DNA from: Caldithrix sp964598255
Lineage (GTDB): Bacteria; Calditrichota; Calditrichia; Calditrichales; Calditrichaceae
Length of the DNA stretch: 64,000 nucleotides
Reading direction: 5' to 3'
Assembly: GCA_964598255.1 (NCBI GenBank)
Contig: CAZRBA010000073.1
Location: forward strand, 1-64,000
This document shows, piece after piece, positions 28,853 to 37,764 of the stretch; position 1 is the stretch's first letter, and each line of letters starts with the position of its first letter. The position numbers were made by a program, and so were the translations under genes. Below the pieces are notes generated by a model that was not told where the DNA came from, ran no database searches, and saw only the letters and a list, made by a program, of their open reading frames with translations.

Positions 28853-29482
28853 ATGAGTCAAAATTTGCATATTATCGAGCACCCTCTATTGCAAGCCAAG
28901 CTAACGGTTTTACGCAACAAAAAAACAGACAGACAAAAATTCCGGCAAACCCTTTCGGAAATTGCTATGCTGATGACCTACGATTTAACGCGCAACATTC
29001 CCGTAAGCAAAGTGGAGGTGGAAACCCCTCTGGAAAAAACATACGGTTTTATTTTGCAGAAAGACGTAACGCTTGTTCCCATATTACGCGCCGGTTTAGG
29101 CATGATCGACGGCATTCTCGAACTGCTGCCTAACGCTCGGGTGGGACACATCGGTGTATATCGGGATAAAACCACTCTTTTACCCGTAGAATATTATTTG
29201 AAATTGCCTGATAATGTTCACGAAACTTTTGTTATTTTGGTAGACCCGATGCTGGCGACTGGGGGGTCGGCTCTGGCAGCCATCGAAATTTTAAAAAAAC
29301 AAGGTATTAACGATTTAAATTTTTTGTGCTTAGTCGCAGCACCCGAAGGGGTAAAAGCCGTACACGATCGCTTTCCGGATGTGAAAATTTTTGCTGCGGC
29401 TCTGGATAGGCAGCTAAATAGTCACGGATATATTTTGCCGGGTTTGGGAGACGCCGGAGATCGGCTTTACGGAACCGAATAA
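28853..29482 (+). CDS. upp: Uracil phosphoribosyltransferase
   Basis: A 209-aa enzyme converting uracil and PRPP to UMP in pyrimidine salvage. The PRPP loop is VDPMLATGGSA, and the uracil-binding C-terminal segment reads GYILPGLGDAGDR. Length matches E. coli Upp (208 aa). AAAGGAATACCT precedes the ATG. It stands alone between two terminators. Confidence 0.96.
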   Translation: MSQNLHIIEHPLLQAKLTVLRNKKTDRQKFRQTLSEIAMLMTYDLTRNIPVSKVEVETPLEKTYGFILQKDVTLVPILRAGLGMIDGILELLPNARVGHIGVYRDKTTLLPVEYYLKLPDNVHETFVILVDPMLATGGSALAAIEILKKQGINDLNFLCLVAAPEGVKAVHDRFPDVKIFAAALDRQLNSHGYILPGLGDAGDRLYGTE

Positions 29483-29483
29483 A

Positions 29484-29526
29484 AAATCCTTTGGAGCGCC
29501 GTTAAAAAAGGCATTCCAAAGGATTT
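29484..29526. terminator. Probable bidirectional terminator between upp and the DUF1460 gene
   Basis: A 12-bp perfect stem (29484-29495 with 29515-29526) between convergent genes. The loop is long (19 bases) and the flanking T/A runs are short, so efficiency is uncertain. Confidence 0.65.
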
Positions 29527-29553
29527 GAAAAACGCACAAAAAATCGCGCGTAT

Positions 29554-30477
29554 TTATTTTACTTCTCCCACCTGACGTTTCAATCGAAGAATTTGCCATG
29601 GTTTAATAATGCGGCCGGGCGTATTCAATTCGTCTCGAACGCGCATCACGGCCAAGCCGATATATTTGTCTTTGTATTTATTTTGCAGCATTTTTACCCA
29701 TTGCCCGTAAGGCGTATCGAATGTTGTCATGCCGCGGGTAGTGGATTCGCGAACTACTTTTTGTCCGTTATCTTCCATAATCATCAACATATGCGCCGAA
29801 AAAATATTGTCGTACCGGCCGTAAATAATAGCGCATACATCACCCACCTTAAGTTTGCTTTCCACTCCGGCCAATTTATCAAGCGGAATATAATCGATGG
29901 TAAGGGTGGTATCGGGTTCCACGTCTACCATATCTTTCATGCCTTTACCGGCAAAAAACGTCCGGTGCGAAATCGTGCGTGTTACCTGTTTGGTAACCGC
30001 GCCTCCAACCTGTCGGGTTACATCGTGCAACAGCCAACGATTTTGCGGCAGCCAATCGGCCATGGTGTAGTGATTACGCGTACGCATACCGATTAATCCG
30101 TCTTTGTAACGAATGTTCTGTAAGTTGTCAAAGAATGTATCCCAGTAGTCCGAAATAGAAAGTGCCAGTACATGTTCACAAAACGACATGCAGTTGGTTT
30201 TTTTAAAATTAACCAAAGGGTACGGTTCCATGATGGCATACGGACCGTCGCCCACGCAATAAAAATCGTAGGGCGTGCCCAAAAAACGTTTGGAATAATA
30301 ATTCATTTTTTGAGTAATGGTCCAAGGTTTTTTACTGATAACCTTCAGAACGGAATCGATTTGTTTGTGAGTCATTTGGAAAAACGGTTTCTGCGACGGT
30401 GATTGAGCCTGCCCCGGTTTTTGTGCGACAAACAAAAGCGTAAGCATAAAAGCAATGATTAAGTAAACGGACCTCAT
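29554..30477 (-). CDS. DUF1460 family secreted hydrolase-like protein (NlpC/P60-like)
   Basis: A 307-aa protein with a signal peptide (VYLIIAFMLTLLFVAQ). The fold-defining blocks of DUF1460 are present: FLGTPYDFYCVG, TNCMSFCEHVLA with the presumed nucleophilic Cys, RNHYTMADWLPQNRWL, LKVGDVCAIIYGR, and AHMLMIM with the His. Structures of family members show an NlpC/P60-type papain fold and amidase activity on cell-wall fragments has been proposed. It is divergent from a MurNAc-kinase-like gene, which fits a role in peptidoglycan turnover. GGGAG lies eight bases before ATG. Substrate is unproven. Confidence 0.8.
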   Translation of the reverse strand: MRSVYLIIAFMLTLLFVAQKPGQAQSPSQKPFFQMTHKQIDSVLKVISKKPWTITQKMNYYSKRFLGTPYDFYCVGDGPYAIMEPYPLVNFKKTNCMSFCEHVLALSISDYWDTFFDNLQNIRYKDGLIGMRTRNHYTMADWLPQNRWLLHDVTRQVGGAVTKQVTRTISHRTFFAGKGMKDMVDVEPDTTLTIDYIPLDKLAGVESKLKVGDVCAIIYGRYDNIFSAHMLMIMEDNGQKVVRESTTRGMTTFDTPYGQWVKMLQNKYKDKYIGLAVMRVRDELNTPGRIIKPWQILRLKRQVGEVK

Positions 30478-30852
30478 AAAACATCTCCCTGTTCATTAAA
30501 CATTAAAAGTAAAACGTTTTTTACTGTGTATTTCTTCCCGAACAAAGCCCATCCGTGAATTGCTTCCGGCAAGATATACGATGATTAAATTGGTTTGGTT
30601 CGGTATTTCGAATTCGCGAACCCATTATTAGCCTTTCCTTTTCGGGTACGTTGCGGATTGGTACCTTACTTGTTTATCGCAAAGATAATTTAATAAAATC
30701 GACAATATGGTGCATAAACATCGTACCGCACCGCAGACAAATGTTTTGTTGCAAAAAAGGTTGTAATGGTAGGCGATCCGTATTTTTATTTTCACATTTA
30801 AAAGCAGATTGCTAAATTAGATCATCTGAAATTTAAACGAGGAAAACATATC
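30478..30852. other. Divergent intergenic region with two inverted repeats
   Basis: It should carry promoters for the DUF1460 gene and the AmgK/RapZ fusion. Two inverted repeats are visible: AGTAAAA...TTTTACT (30508-30525) close to the DUF1460 start, and GGTTCG...CGAACC (30597-30622). Either could be an operator. No coding frame, tRNA or clear -35/-10 pair was found. Confidence 0.5.
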
Positions 30853-32286
30853 GTGGATAAAAAAATAAAAGAAAATTTACAATCCATGTTCGAACGTTGG
30901 GCGTACGAAAAAGTACGTTCTTTTGAACCGCTACCCGCACACGGGTCGGATCGCCAGTATTTTCGCATCAAAAGCAAAACCAAAACGGCCATCGGTGCTT
31001 ACAATCCTGACATGAAGGAAAATATCGCCTTTCTTTCCTTCAGCAAGCATTTCAAATCATTACGGCTGAACGTACCCGAAATTTACTCTCAGGAATTGGA
31101 TAAAAATATTTATCTGGAAGAAGATCTGGGCGATACTACCTTGTTTTCATTTCTTTCCGAACGCAGAGCCAAAGAGGGTTTTTCGGAAGATGTGATTCGC
31201 TTGTATCGCAAAGTTGTGGAATATTTGCCACGTTTTCAGATTGAGGCCAACAGTGGTTTGGACTACAGCGTATGCTATCCGCGCGCCAGCTTCGATCGGC
31301 AATCGATGCATTGGGATTTGAACTATTTTAAATACTATTTTTTAAAGCTGGCCAAAATTCCGTTTGACGAGCAACATCTGGAAAACGATTTTCAAGTATT
31401 TATCGATTTTTTGCTTTCCGCAGACCGCGATTATTTTTTGTACCGCGATTTTCAATCGCGAAATATTATGATTGTAAATGGCGAACCTTATTTTATTGAC
31501 TATCAGGGTGGGCGCAAAGGCGCTCTGCAATACGATTTGGCTTCGCTCTTGTTCGATGCCAAAGCCGATATTCCCAGTAAAGTCCGACAGGAGTTATTGG
31601 AGCATTATTTAGACACATTGGAAAAGTACATTCCTGTAGACCGGAAGAAATTCATGCAATATTATTACGGCTATGTGTTTGTGCGCATTATGCAGGCTTT
31701 GGGCGCTTACGGTTTTCGCGGTTTTTACGAGCGGAAAGAACATTTTTTACAAAGTGTTCCTTATGCCATTCAAAATTTGGAATGGTTGCTACACAATGCG
31801 GATTTACCCATTGACCTTCCCGCTTTAACAGCCGTTTGGGAAGCTTTGGTGCGTTCCAGCTTTTTACGCCAACTGGGCGATGCGCATTTACGCTTAACCG
31901 TTCGTATTCAAAGCTTTTCGTACAAACGCGGCATTCCTGTGGACGAAAAAGGGCACGGAGGCGGATTTGTGTTTGATTGTCGGATGTTGCCCAACCCGGG
32001 GCGATTTAAAAAATACAAAAATTCAACCGGTAACGATGATGATGTTATCCGCTTTTTTGCTAACGATCCGGATGTCGAACGATTTTTGTATCATGTGTAC
32101 GATTTGTTGGATATGATGATTACCAATTATCAAAAACGCAATTTTACGGACATTATGGTTGCCTTCGGTTGCACGGGCGGGCAGCATCGGTCGGTATATT
32201 GCGCCAACCGTTTGGCTGAGCATCTTAAATTTAAATACGATGTTGATATTCAATTGCGTCATCGCGAACTGGAGATGAAAGGATGA
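30853..32286 (+). CDS. AmgK-like sugar kinase fused to a RapZ C-terminal domain
   Basis: A 477-aa cytoplasmic protein of two parts. Residues about 1-330 are an APH-type phosphotransferase: FEPLPAHGSDRQYFRI (P-loop region), YRDFQSRNIM (catalytic Asp and Asn), FIDYQGGRKGALQYDLASLL (metal Asp), closest in pattern to AmgK, the anomeric kinase for MurNAc/GlcNAc. Residues about 350-477 match the RapZ C-terminal domain: FVFDCRMLPNPG, VAFGCTGGQHRSVY and LRHRELE; in E. coli this domain binds glucosamine-6-phosphate and the sRNA/RNase E system. The RapZ N-terminal kinase domain is absent. The start is GTG after GAGGAAAA. The stop overlaps the MurU-like start. Recycling and amino-sugar sensing is inferred. 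Confidence 0.85.
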   Translation: MDKKIKENLQSMFERWAYEKVRSFEPLPAHGSDRQYFRIKSKTKTAIGAYNPDMKENIAFLSFSKHFKSLRLNVPEIYSQELDKNIYLEEDLGDTTLFSFLSERRAKEGFSEDVIRLYRKVVEYLPRFQIEANSGLDYSVCYPRASFDRQSMHWDLNYFKYYFLKLAKIPFDEQHLENDFQVFIDFLLSADRDYFLYRDFQSRNIMIVNGEPYFIDYQGGRKGALQYDLASLLFDAKADIPSKVRQELLEHYLDTLEKYIPVDRKKFMQYYYGYVFVRIMQALGAYGFRGFYERKEHFLQSVPYAIQNLEWLLHNADLPIDLPALTAVWEALVRSSFLRQLGDAHLRLTVRIQSFSYKRGIPVDEKGHGGGFVFDCRMLPNPGRFKKYKNSTGNDDDVIRFFANDPDVERFLYHVYDLLDMMITNYQKRNFTDIMVAFGCTGGQHRSVYCANRLAEHLKFKYDVDIQLRHRELEMKG

Positions 32287-33047
32287 ACAAGCAGCCCGAA
32301 AAAGCCATGATACTGGCAGCCGGAATGGGCAGGCGTTTGCGTCCTTTGACGGACGACAAACCGAAAGCCCTTGTTTCCCTGGGCGGAAAAACGCTTTTGG
32401 AATTGGTGATAAGACAATTAAAAAACTTTGGTATCAGAGCTATAATCATTAACGTGCATCATCATGCGCAGCAAATAATCGACTTTGTAAAAAGAAACAA
32501 CTCTTTTGGCCTGCATATCGAATTTTCGTTTGAAGAACGCCTTTTGAATACCGGCGGCGGATTAAAAAAAGCGCGATGGTTTTTTGAGGACAGCGAAACT
32601 TTTTTGTTGCACAATGTGGATGTTCTGACCGATATGAACTATCAGGTGCTTTTTGCGCATTTGCGTTCCACTCATGCTTTGGCAGCCTTGGCTGTGCGAA
32701 AACGGAAAACAAATCGCTATCTTTTGTTCGATGCGCAAATGCGGTTGACCGGCTGGCAAAACATTCAAAGTGGCAAGTTGAAAATCGTACGAAAAATTTT
32801 TCCGGCTTTTAGGCCTTTTGCTTTTTCCGGAATTCAGGCATTACGCAGTAAAATTTTCGAATTTTTTCCAGAACAAGACGTTTTTTCGCTTATTGACGTT
32901 TATTTGCAACTGGCTTACCGATCGTACCCGATAGTAGGTGTTGTTAACAATAAAGATCGTTGGCTGGATGTGGGAAAACCCGAAACTTTGCACGCAGCCG
33001 AACAAATATTTGCCGATTTTTTTGTTGATGGGGTACGGCCCCAATAA
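32283..33047 (+). CDS. MurU-like sugar-1-phosphate nucleotidyltransferase
   Basis: A 254-aa enzyme with the nucleotidyltransferase signature AMILAAGMGRRLRPLTDDKPKAL, the LLNTGGGLKKA block, NVDVLTDM with the metal Asp, and DRWLDVGKPETLHAAEQ at the end. These are in the order found in MurU, which makes UDP-MurNAc from MurNAc-1-phosphate. It overlaps the kinase/RapZ gene by four bases (ATGA), the same kinase-then-uridylyltransferase pairing as amgK-murU in Pseudomonas. Other nucleotide sugars are possible; genomic pairing makes MurNAc the best guess. Confidence 0.82.
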   Translation: MNKQPEKAMILAAGMGRRLRPLTDDKPKALVSLGGKTLLELVIRQLKNFGIRAIIINVHHHAQQIIDFVKRNNSFGLHIEFSFEERLLNTGGGLKKARWFFEDSETFLLHNVDVLTDMNYQVLFAHLRSTHALAALAVRKRKTNRYLLFDAQMRLTGWQNIQSGKLKIVRKIFPAFRPFAFSGIQALRSKIFEFFPEQDVFSLIDVYLQLAYRSYPIVGVVNNKDRWLDVGKPETLHAAEQIFADFFVDGVRPQ

Positions 33048-33110
33048 TTTATTTTTGCTGTTTTTTTTCCGCCAAAATACGACTTTTAATCTTACACAAA
33101 GTATGTAGTT

Positions 33111-33731
33111 ATGGATAACTTGTACGAACAAACTTCTGATATCCGTATCGGCGCTTTTATTTTAGCCGCCGGTAAATCCGAACGTTTCGGTGCGCCCAAA
33201 GTTTTGCAATTTTTTAAAGGCAGCCTTTTTTTAACACGCATTGGTAAAAATTTGCAAGCCGTGGGCATTGAACGGCCGGTTTTGGTTCTGGGCTATCAAG
33301 CCCAGAACATCCTTCCCCGTATTTCCCGGGCGGATGCTTTTAATGTTGTAGTGAATCGCGATTTTGAAAAGGGTATGTTTACTTCGGTTCAGGCGGCGAT
33401 AAAGGCATTGGCCAAGTCCGTGGACGGCGCGCTTTTGTGTCTCATCGATCAGCCACATATTCGCCTTGGCACCTACCGGCGGCTGATGCAATCAGCCTTG
33501 GCCCGTCCCGAGACCATTATCATCCCAACATTTCAACAACGCGGCGGCCATCCGGTATACCTACCCGCTTCTCTTTTCGCATCCATCATCCGGGCCAACG
33601 CACATACCACGCTCAAAGACATTCTAAACCGACATCGCACCTTGCAATGGCGCGTTGCGGTTGACGACTCTGGCATTCTCGAAGATATCGATCTTCCCGA
33701 AGACCTAATACGTTTAGAAAAAATGTTTTGA
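33111..33731 (+). CDS. MobA/MocA-like NTP transferase
   Basis: A 206-aa protein with GAFILAAGKSERFGAPKVL, LCLIDQPHI (metal Asp) and the RGGHPVYLP block, the layout of the NTP_transf_3 family that includes MocA (molybdopterin cytidylyltransferase), MobA and related enzymes. ILEDIDLPEDL at the C-terminus (D-I-D-x-P-E-D) is typical of MocA. No molybdoenzyme or cofactor gene is nearby, so the substrate is uncertain. It lies 63 bases after the MurU-like gene and may be cotranscribed. Confidence 0.8.
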   Translation: MDNLYEQTSDIRIGAFILAAGKSERFGAPKVLQFFKGSLFLTRIGKNLQAVGIERPVLVLGYQAQNILPRISRADAFNVVVNRDFEKGMFTSVQAAIKALAKSVDGALLCLIDQPHIRLGTYRRLMQSALARPETIIIPTFQQRGGHPVYLPASLFASIIRANAHTTLKDILNRHRTLQWRVAVDDSGILEDIDLPEDLIRLEKMF

Positions 33732-33858
33732 TCCGTATCCTTATTTTCCAAATGCCCAGGCCATCGGACTTTATTTGCCCTGCCATTTGCAAATTTTGGC
33801 ACACTGTTTTAAATTGCACACTTGTAATTCGAAAGTTATAATTTAAACGAGGATTGTT

Positions 33859-35904
33859 TTGAAAAAACGCATTTTAGTAACCAGTGCTCTGCCCTATGCC
33901 AACGGACCAATCCATTTGGGGCATTTGGCCGGTGCCTATTTACCGGCAGATATCTTTGTACGCTACCATCGTCTAAAAGGCGACGATGTAATTTATATTT
34001 GCGGCTCCGACGAACACGGCGTGCCCATTATGCTACGCGCCCGTTCCGAAGGCGTTTCGCCGCAAGATGTAGTGGACCGATACCACGAACTAAACAAAAA
34101 AAGTTTCGAAGCCTTTGGCATGAGTTTCGATTATTACGGCCGCACATCATCGCCCGTGCACCACAAAACCAGTCAGGATTTTTTTCGCGTATTGGCCGAA
34201 AAAAACGTTTTTGTGCTCAAAACGGAAAAACAACTTTATGATCCCGAAGCCAAAATGTTCCTAGCCGATCGCTTTATCGTAGGCACCTGCCCTTATTGCG
34301 GCTACGAAAATGCTTACGGCGACCAATGCGAAAAATGCGGACGCTCCCTTAGCCCATCCGACCTACTTAACCCGCGCAGCGCCGTTACCAACGCCAAGCC
34401 CGTTCTAAAAGAAACCACCCACTGGTACTTGCCACTGGCCCGTTTTCAAAAACAATTGGAAGACTGGATCGAAACGCATCGAGACTGGAAGCCCAACGTT
34501 TTAGGACAAGTGCGCAGTTGGTTTAACGACGGCCTGGCCGACCGTGCCGTAACGCGTGACCTGCCTTGGGGTGTGCCCGTACCCGAAGACATTGCCCAAA
34601 AATACGGCGTGGATGCCAGCGGTAAAGTACTGTACGTCTGGTTCGATGCACCCATAGGCTACATTTCGGCCACCAAAGAATGGGCCGAAAAACAAGGCCG
34701 CCCTCAGTTGTGGAAAGAATACTGGCAAAACAAAGACACCCGGCTGGTACATTTTATCGGCAAAGACAATATCGTTTTTCATTGCCTTATTTTTCCTGCC
34801 ATGCTCATGACCCACGGTGAATTTGTTTTGCCGGATGATGTTCCGGCCAACGAATTTTTGAATTTGGAAGGCAACAAACTTTCGACTAGCCGCAATTACG
34901 CCGTTTGGCTAAATGATTATCTCCAGCGTTTCGATCCCGATCCGCTTCGTTATGTTTTAGCCAGCATCTTGCCCGAAACCAAAGATTCCGATTTTTCGTG
35001 GAAAGATTTTCAAGCGCGGCACAACAACGAACTGGCCGATATTTACGGTAATTTCATCAATCGCACCCTTACCTTTGCGCACAAATACTTTGCAGGAAAA
35101 GTTCCGCAATTAGGGCCATTATCCGATTTGGACAAAGCATTAACCGTGCGATTGGCCCAAGCCCCGCAACGCCTTGGGCATTTAATCGATAAGTACCAAA
35201 TGCGCGCCTACGTGCGCGAATTAATGGATCTTGCCCGTTTTGCCAATAAATATTTTAACGACAAAGAACCGTGGAAAACGCGCAAAAGCAACCCGCAAAG
35301 TTGCGCCACAACCGTAAACCTGTGTTTACAAACCGTTGCCGTCCTTTCGGTGTTAAGCGAACCGGTACTACCGTTTACCTCCAGAGAAATATGGAAAATA
35401 CTGAATATTGACGGTACTCCGTCTTGGGACACATTTCCCAACAAACCGCTGCCGATCGGACACCCATTGGGCAAAGCACACATCCTGTTTAAAAAAATCG
35501 AGGACAAAGTTATCGAAGCCGAAATCGAAAAATTGCAACACGCCTTAAACGAAAATTCACAACCCGAGCAAACCGAAGAAAAAATTGATTACGAATTGTT
35601 TCAAAAAATAAAATTAAAAGTAGCCGAAATTATTAAAGCGGAACCCATCCCTAAATCCAAAAAACTCTTAAAACTGCAATTGCAATTGGGTACAGAAAAA
35701 CGCCAGATTGTTGCCGGAATAGCCGAACACTACACCCCCGAAGAACTGATCGGCAAAAAAATTATTGTTGTTTCCAACTTAAAACCGGCCAAATTGTTTG
35801 GTGTGGAATCAAACGGTATGTTGTTAGCCGCTTCTGCCAACGGAAAAATGACACTGCTAACGGTAATGGACGACTCGATACCTGCGGGTAGCGAAATTCA
35901 GTAG
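33859..35904 (+). CDS. metG: Methionyl-tRNA synthetase
   Basis: A 681-aa enzyme charging tRNA-Met. The class I signature is PYANGPIHLGHLAG; the second signature reads NKLSTSRN, a KMSKS variant (KLSTS) with the catalytic second Lys replaced by Thr, as in many MetG of this type. A zinc knuckle is present (CPYCGYENAYGDQCEKCG). The C-terminal 110 residues (FQKIKLKVAEIIKAE, KRQIVAGIAEHY, ESNGMLLAA) form the EMAP-II/Trbp111-like tRNA-binding domain that mediates dimerisation. The start is TTG, with GAGG six bases upstream. It is followed closely by tatD and rsmA, an arrangement common in bacteria. Confidence 0.97.
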   Translation: MKKRILVTSALPYANGPIHLGHLAGAYLPADIFVRYHRLKGDDVIYICGSDEHGVPIMLRARSEGVSPQDVVDRYHELNKKSFEAFGMSFDYYGRTSSPVHHKTSQDFFRVLAEKNVFVLKTEKQLYDPEAKMFLADRFIVGTCPYCGYENAYGDQCEKCGRSLSPSDLLNPRSAVTNAKPVLKETTHWYLPLARFQKQLEDWIETHRDWKPNVLGQVRSWFNDGLADRAVTRDLPWGVPVPEDIAQKYGVDASGKVLYVWFDAPIGYISATKEWAEKQGRPQLWKEYWQNKDTRLVHFIGKDNIVFHCLIFPAMLMTHGEFVLPDDVPANEFLNLEGNKLSTSRNYAVWLNDYLQRFDPDPLRYVLASILPETKDSDFSWKDFQARHNNELADIYGNFINRTLTFAHKYFAGKVPQLGPLSDLDKALTVRLAQAPQRLGHLIDKYQMRAYVRELMDLARFANKYFNDKEPWKTRKSNPQSCATTVNLCLQTVAVLSVLSEPVLPFTSREIWKILNIDGTPSWDTFPNKPLPIGHPLGKAHILFKKIEDKVIEAEIEKLQHALNENSQPEQTEEKIDYELFQKIKLKVAEIIKAEPIPKSKKLLKLQLQLGTEKRQIVAGIAEHYTPEELIGKKIIVVSNLKPAKLFGVESNGMLLAASANGKMTLLTVMDDSIPAGSEIQ

Positions 35905-35928
35905 TTAGGCTAAAAACGAGGCACAATC

Positions 35929-36705
35929 ATGGAACTTTATATCGATACCCACGCCCACTTGGATTACGAGCTTTTTAACGAAGACCGTGAAATCGTTATT
36001 CAGCGCGCCATCAAAAACGGCGTTGCCGCCATTATTACCATCGGTGTGGATTTGGAATCTTCACTAAAGGCAGTTGAAATTGCCGATAAATACGCAACCG
36101 TTTTTGCGGCCGTAGGCATTCATCCCACCGAATGTGCCGATGTTCCCGATTCCGAATTTGACCGCATCGAAGAATTAGCGCAGCATGAAAAAGTTGTGGC
36201 CATCGGTGAAATCGGTTTGGATTATTACCACATGCGTGCTCCCAAAGATGTGCAACAAAACGCCTTTTTGTATCAGGTGCATCTGGCTCAAAAGCTTAAT
36301 TTGCCGCTCATCATTCACAACCGCGATGCGCATGAGGATATGTACAAACTGATCCGCAGTAAAAATATTTCCGAAGTAGGCGGAGTAATGCATTCGTTTT
36401 CGGGCAGTGTCGAATTCCTCGAAAAAATTTTACTTACCGATTTGTACATCTCGTTTACCGGAAACGTCACCTTTAAAAATTCCGCATTAGGCGAATTAGT
36501 TAAACGCGTGCCATTAGAACGGTTGCTGTTAGAAACCGATAGCCCCTTTTTGACACCCGTCCCCTTACGCGGCAAACGCAACGAGCCGGCTTTTATTATT
36601 TACACCGCACAAAAAATTGCCGAGCTCAAACAAATTCCCGTGGAAGAACTGGGAAAAATTACCTCGGAAAACACCAAACGCCTATTTAAAAAACTGGACA
36701 TTTAA
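35929..36705 (+). CDS. tatD: TatD family metal-dependent deoxyribonuclease
   Basis: A 258-aa TIM-barrel hydrolase. Metal ligands are visible in IDTHAHLDY, the Glu in IGEIGLDYY, the His in LIIHNRDAHED, the His in GVMHSFSG, and the Asp in LLETDSPFL. Members are 3'-5' exonucleases or have RNA-processing and D-tyrosyl repair roles. It lies 24 bases after metG, the same order as in many genomes, and rsmA follows 260 bases on. Confidence 0.94.
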   Translation: MELYIDTHAHLDYELFNEDREIVIQRAIKNGVAAIITIGVDLESSLKAVEIADKYATVFAAVGIHPTECADVPDSEFDRIEELAQHEKVVAIGEIGLDYYHMRAPKDVQQNAFLYQVHLAQKLNLPLIIHNRDAHEDMYKLIRSKNISEVGGVMHSFSGSVEFLEKILLTDLYISFTGNVTFKNSALGELVKRVPLERLLLETDSPFLTPVPLRGKRNEPAFIIYTAQKIAELKQIPVEELGKITSENTKRLFKKLDI

Positions 36706-36968
36706 ACGCGTGGCCCCTTCATCATCCATCGGTTTGTCGGATATTGATCTTATTCGAATCGAATCGCGTTTTTTACGGATTGTTATCGAGATTTTCCGGT
36801 GGCATCAGCGCAGACAAAGTAAAAGAACAATGCCCACAAATAAACAATTCGAAAAAAATCGTCAGGGTTATTTCCGGCGATTGCAAAACCCAAAAAGCAA
36901 AGATAACAAAAAGCAAACGTACAAGCCACTTACTCTATCGGAAACAACATGTCGTTTGCGAGGTAGCC

Positions 36969-37760
36969 ATGCTTAAACAGCCATCAAAACGCCCGCTGAA
37001 AAAATTTTCCCAGAATTTTTTAACCAATCCCTTTTATCAGCAAAAAATCGTACAAAATTTGCAAATCCATCGGCAAGACGTGGTTATGGAAATCGGGCCG
37101 GGACAAGGTGCCTTAACCGAACACCTTATTCGCGCCCACCCCCGTCGGTTAATCGTTATCGAAATCGACCCACGTTGGTCAAAGGTGTTAAAAGAAAAAT
37201 TCGGCTCGTCCGTTGAAATAATCGAACAAGATATTCTTACAGTTGATACCGAGGCATTGATCGGAAAAGAGCAACCGTTTAAAGTGATCGGCAATTTACC
37301 CTACCATATTACCAGCCCCATTCTATTTTATTTGATAGACCGTCACCGTGCAATCGAACGCGCCGTACTGATGATGCAAAAAGAAGTGGCCCGACGTATT
37401 TGCGCACAGCCCGGCAACAAAGAATACGGTATTCTTTCGGTAATTAGCCAGACCTATGCCCGAGTCGAATATTTATTCGACATAAAACGCGGTAATTTTT
37501 TCCCAGCGCCCAAAGTCGATTCGGCCGTTATCGCCCTGAATTTTTTTCGGGAGATTCCCGATTTGGATGATGAACATTTGTTTCGTAACATCGTACGCCG
37601 AACATTTAATTTTCGCCGCAAAACCCTTAAAAACAGTTTGAGTAGAATTTTTGACCGAGCCTTCGTAAATTCGTTAGATGAAACTCTGCTGGCCAAACGC
37701 CCTGAGCAATTGGGCATTAAAGAATTTAAAGAATTAAGCAACCATTTTAAGACAAGGTAA
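36969..37760 (+). CDS. rsmA: 16S rRNA dimethyladenosine transferase (KsgA)
   Basis: A 263-aa enzyme that dimethylates the two adjacent adenines near the 3' end of 16S rRNA. Motifs: KKFSQNFLTNP, the SAM site VMEIGPGQGALTEHL, VIEIDP, and the catalytic IGNLPYHITSP, followed by LMMQKEVARR. The frame is open for 75 codons upstream, but that part has no family similarity; ATG 36969 has GAGG five bases upstream and gives the standard length. The 263 bases between tatD and this start carry no recognisable gene. Confidence 0.95.
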   Translation: MLKQPSKRPLKKFSQNFLTNPFYQQKIVQNLQIHRQDVVMEIGPGQGALTEHLIRAHPRRLIVIEIDPRWSKVLKEKFGSSVEIIEQDILTVDTEALIGKEQPFKVIGNLPYHITSPILFYLIDRHRAIERAVLMMQKEVARRICAQPGNKEYGILSVISQTYARVEYLFDIKRGNFFPAPKVDSAVIALNFFREIPDLDDEHLFRNIVRRTFNFRRKTLKNSLSRIFDRAFVNSLDETLLAKRPEQLGIKEFKELSNHFKTR

Positions 37761-37764
37761 TAAT

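Noticed and set aside
30597..30622. GGTTCG...CGAACC considered as part of a tRNA T arm
   Set aside because: No acceptor stem, anticodon arm or CCA could be built around it; kept only as an inverted repeat.
36744..36968. N-terminal extension of RsmA
   Set aside because: Family proteins begin near KKFSQNFL; ATG 36969 has a good ribosome site and the upstream residues look non-coding.
37761..37764. Possible Mg2+ riboswitch for mgtE
   Set aside because: The gap to rsmA is only four bases.
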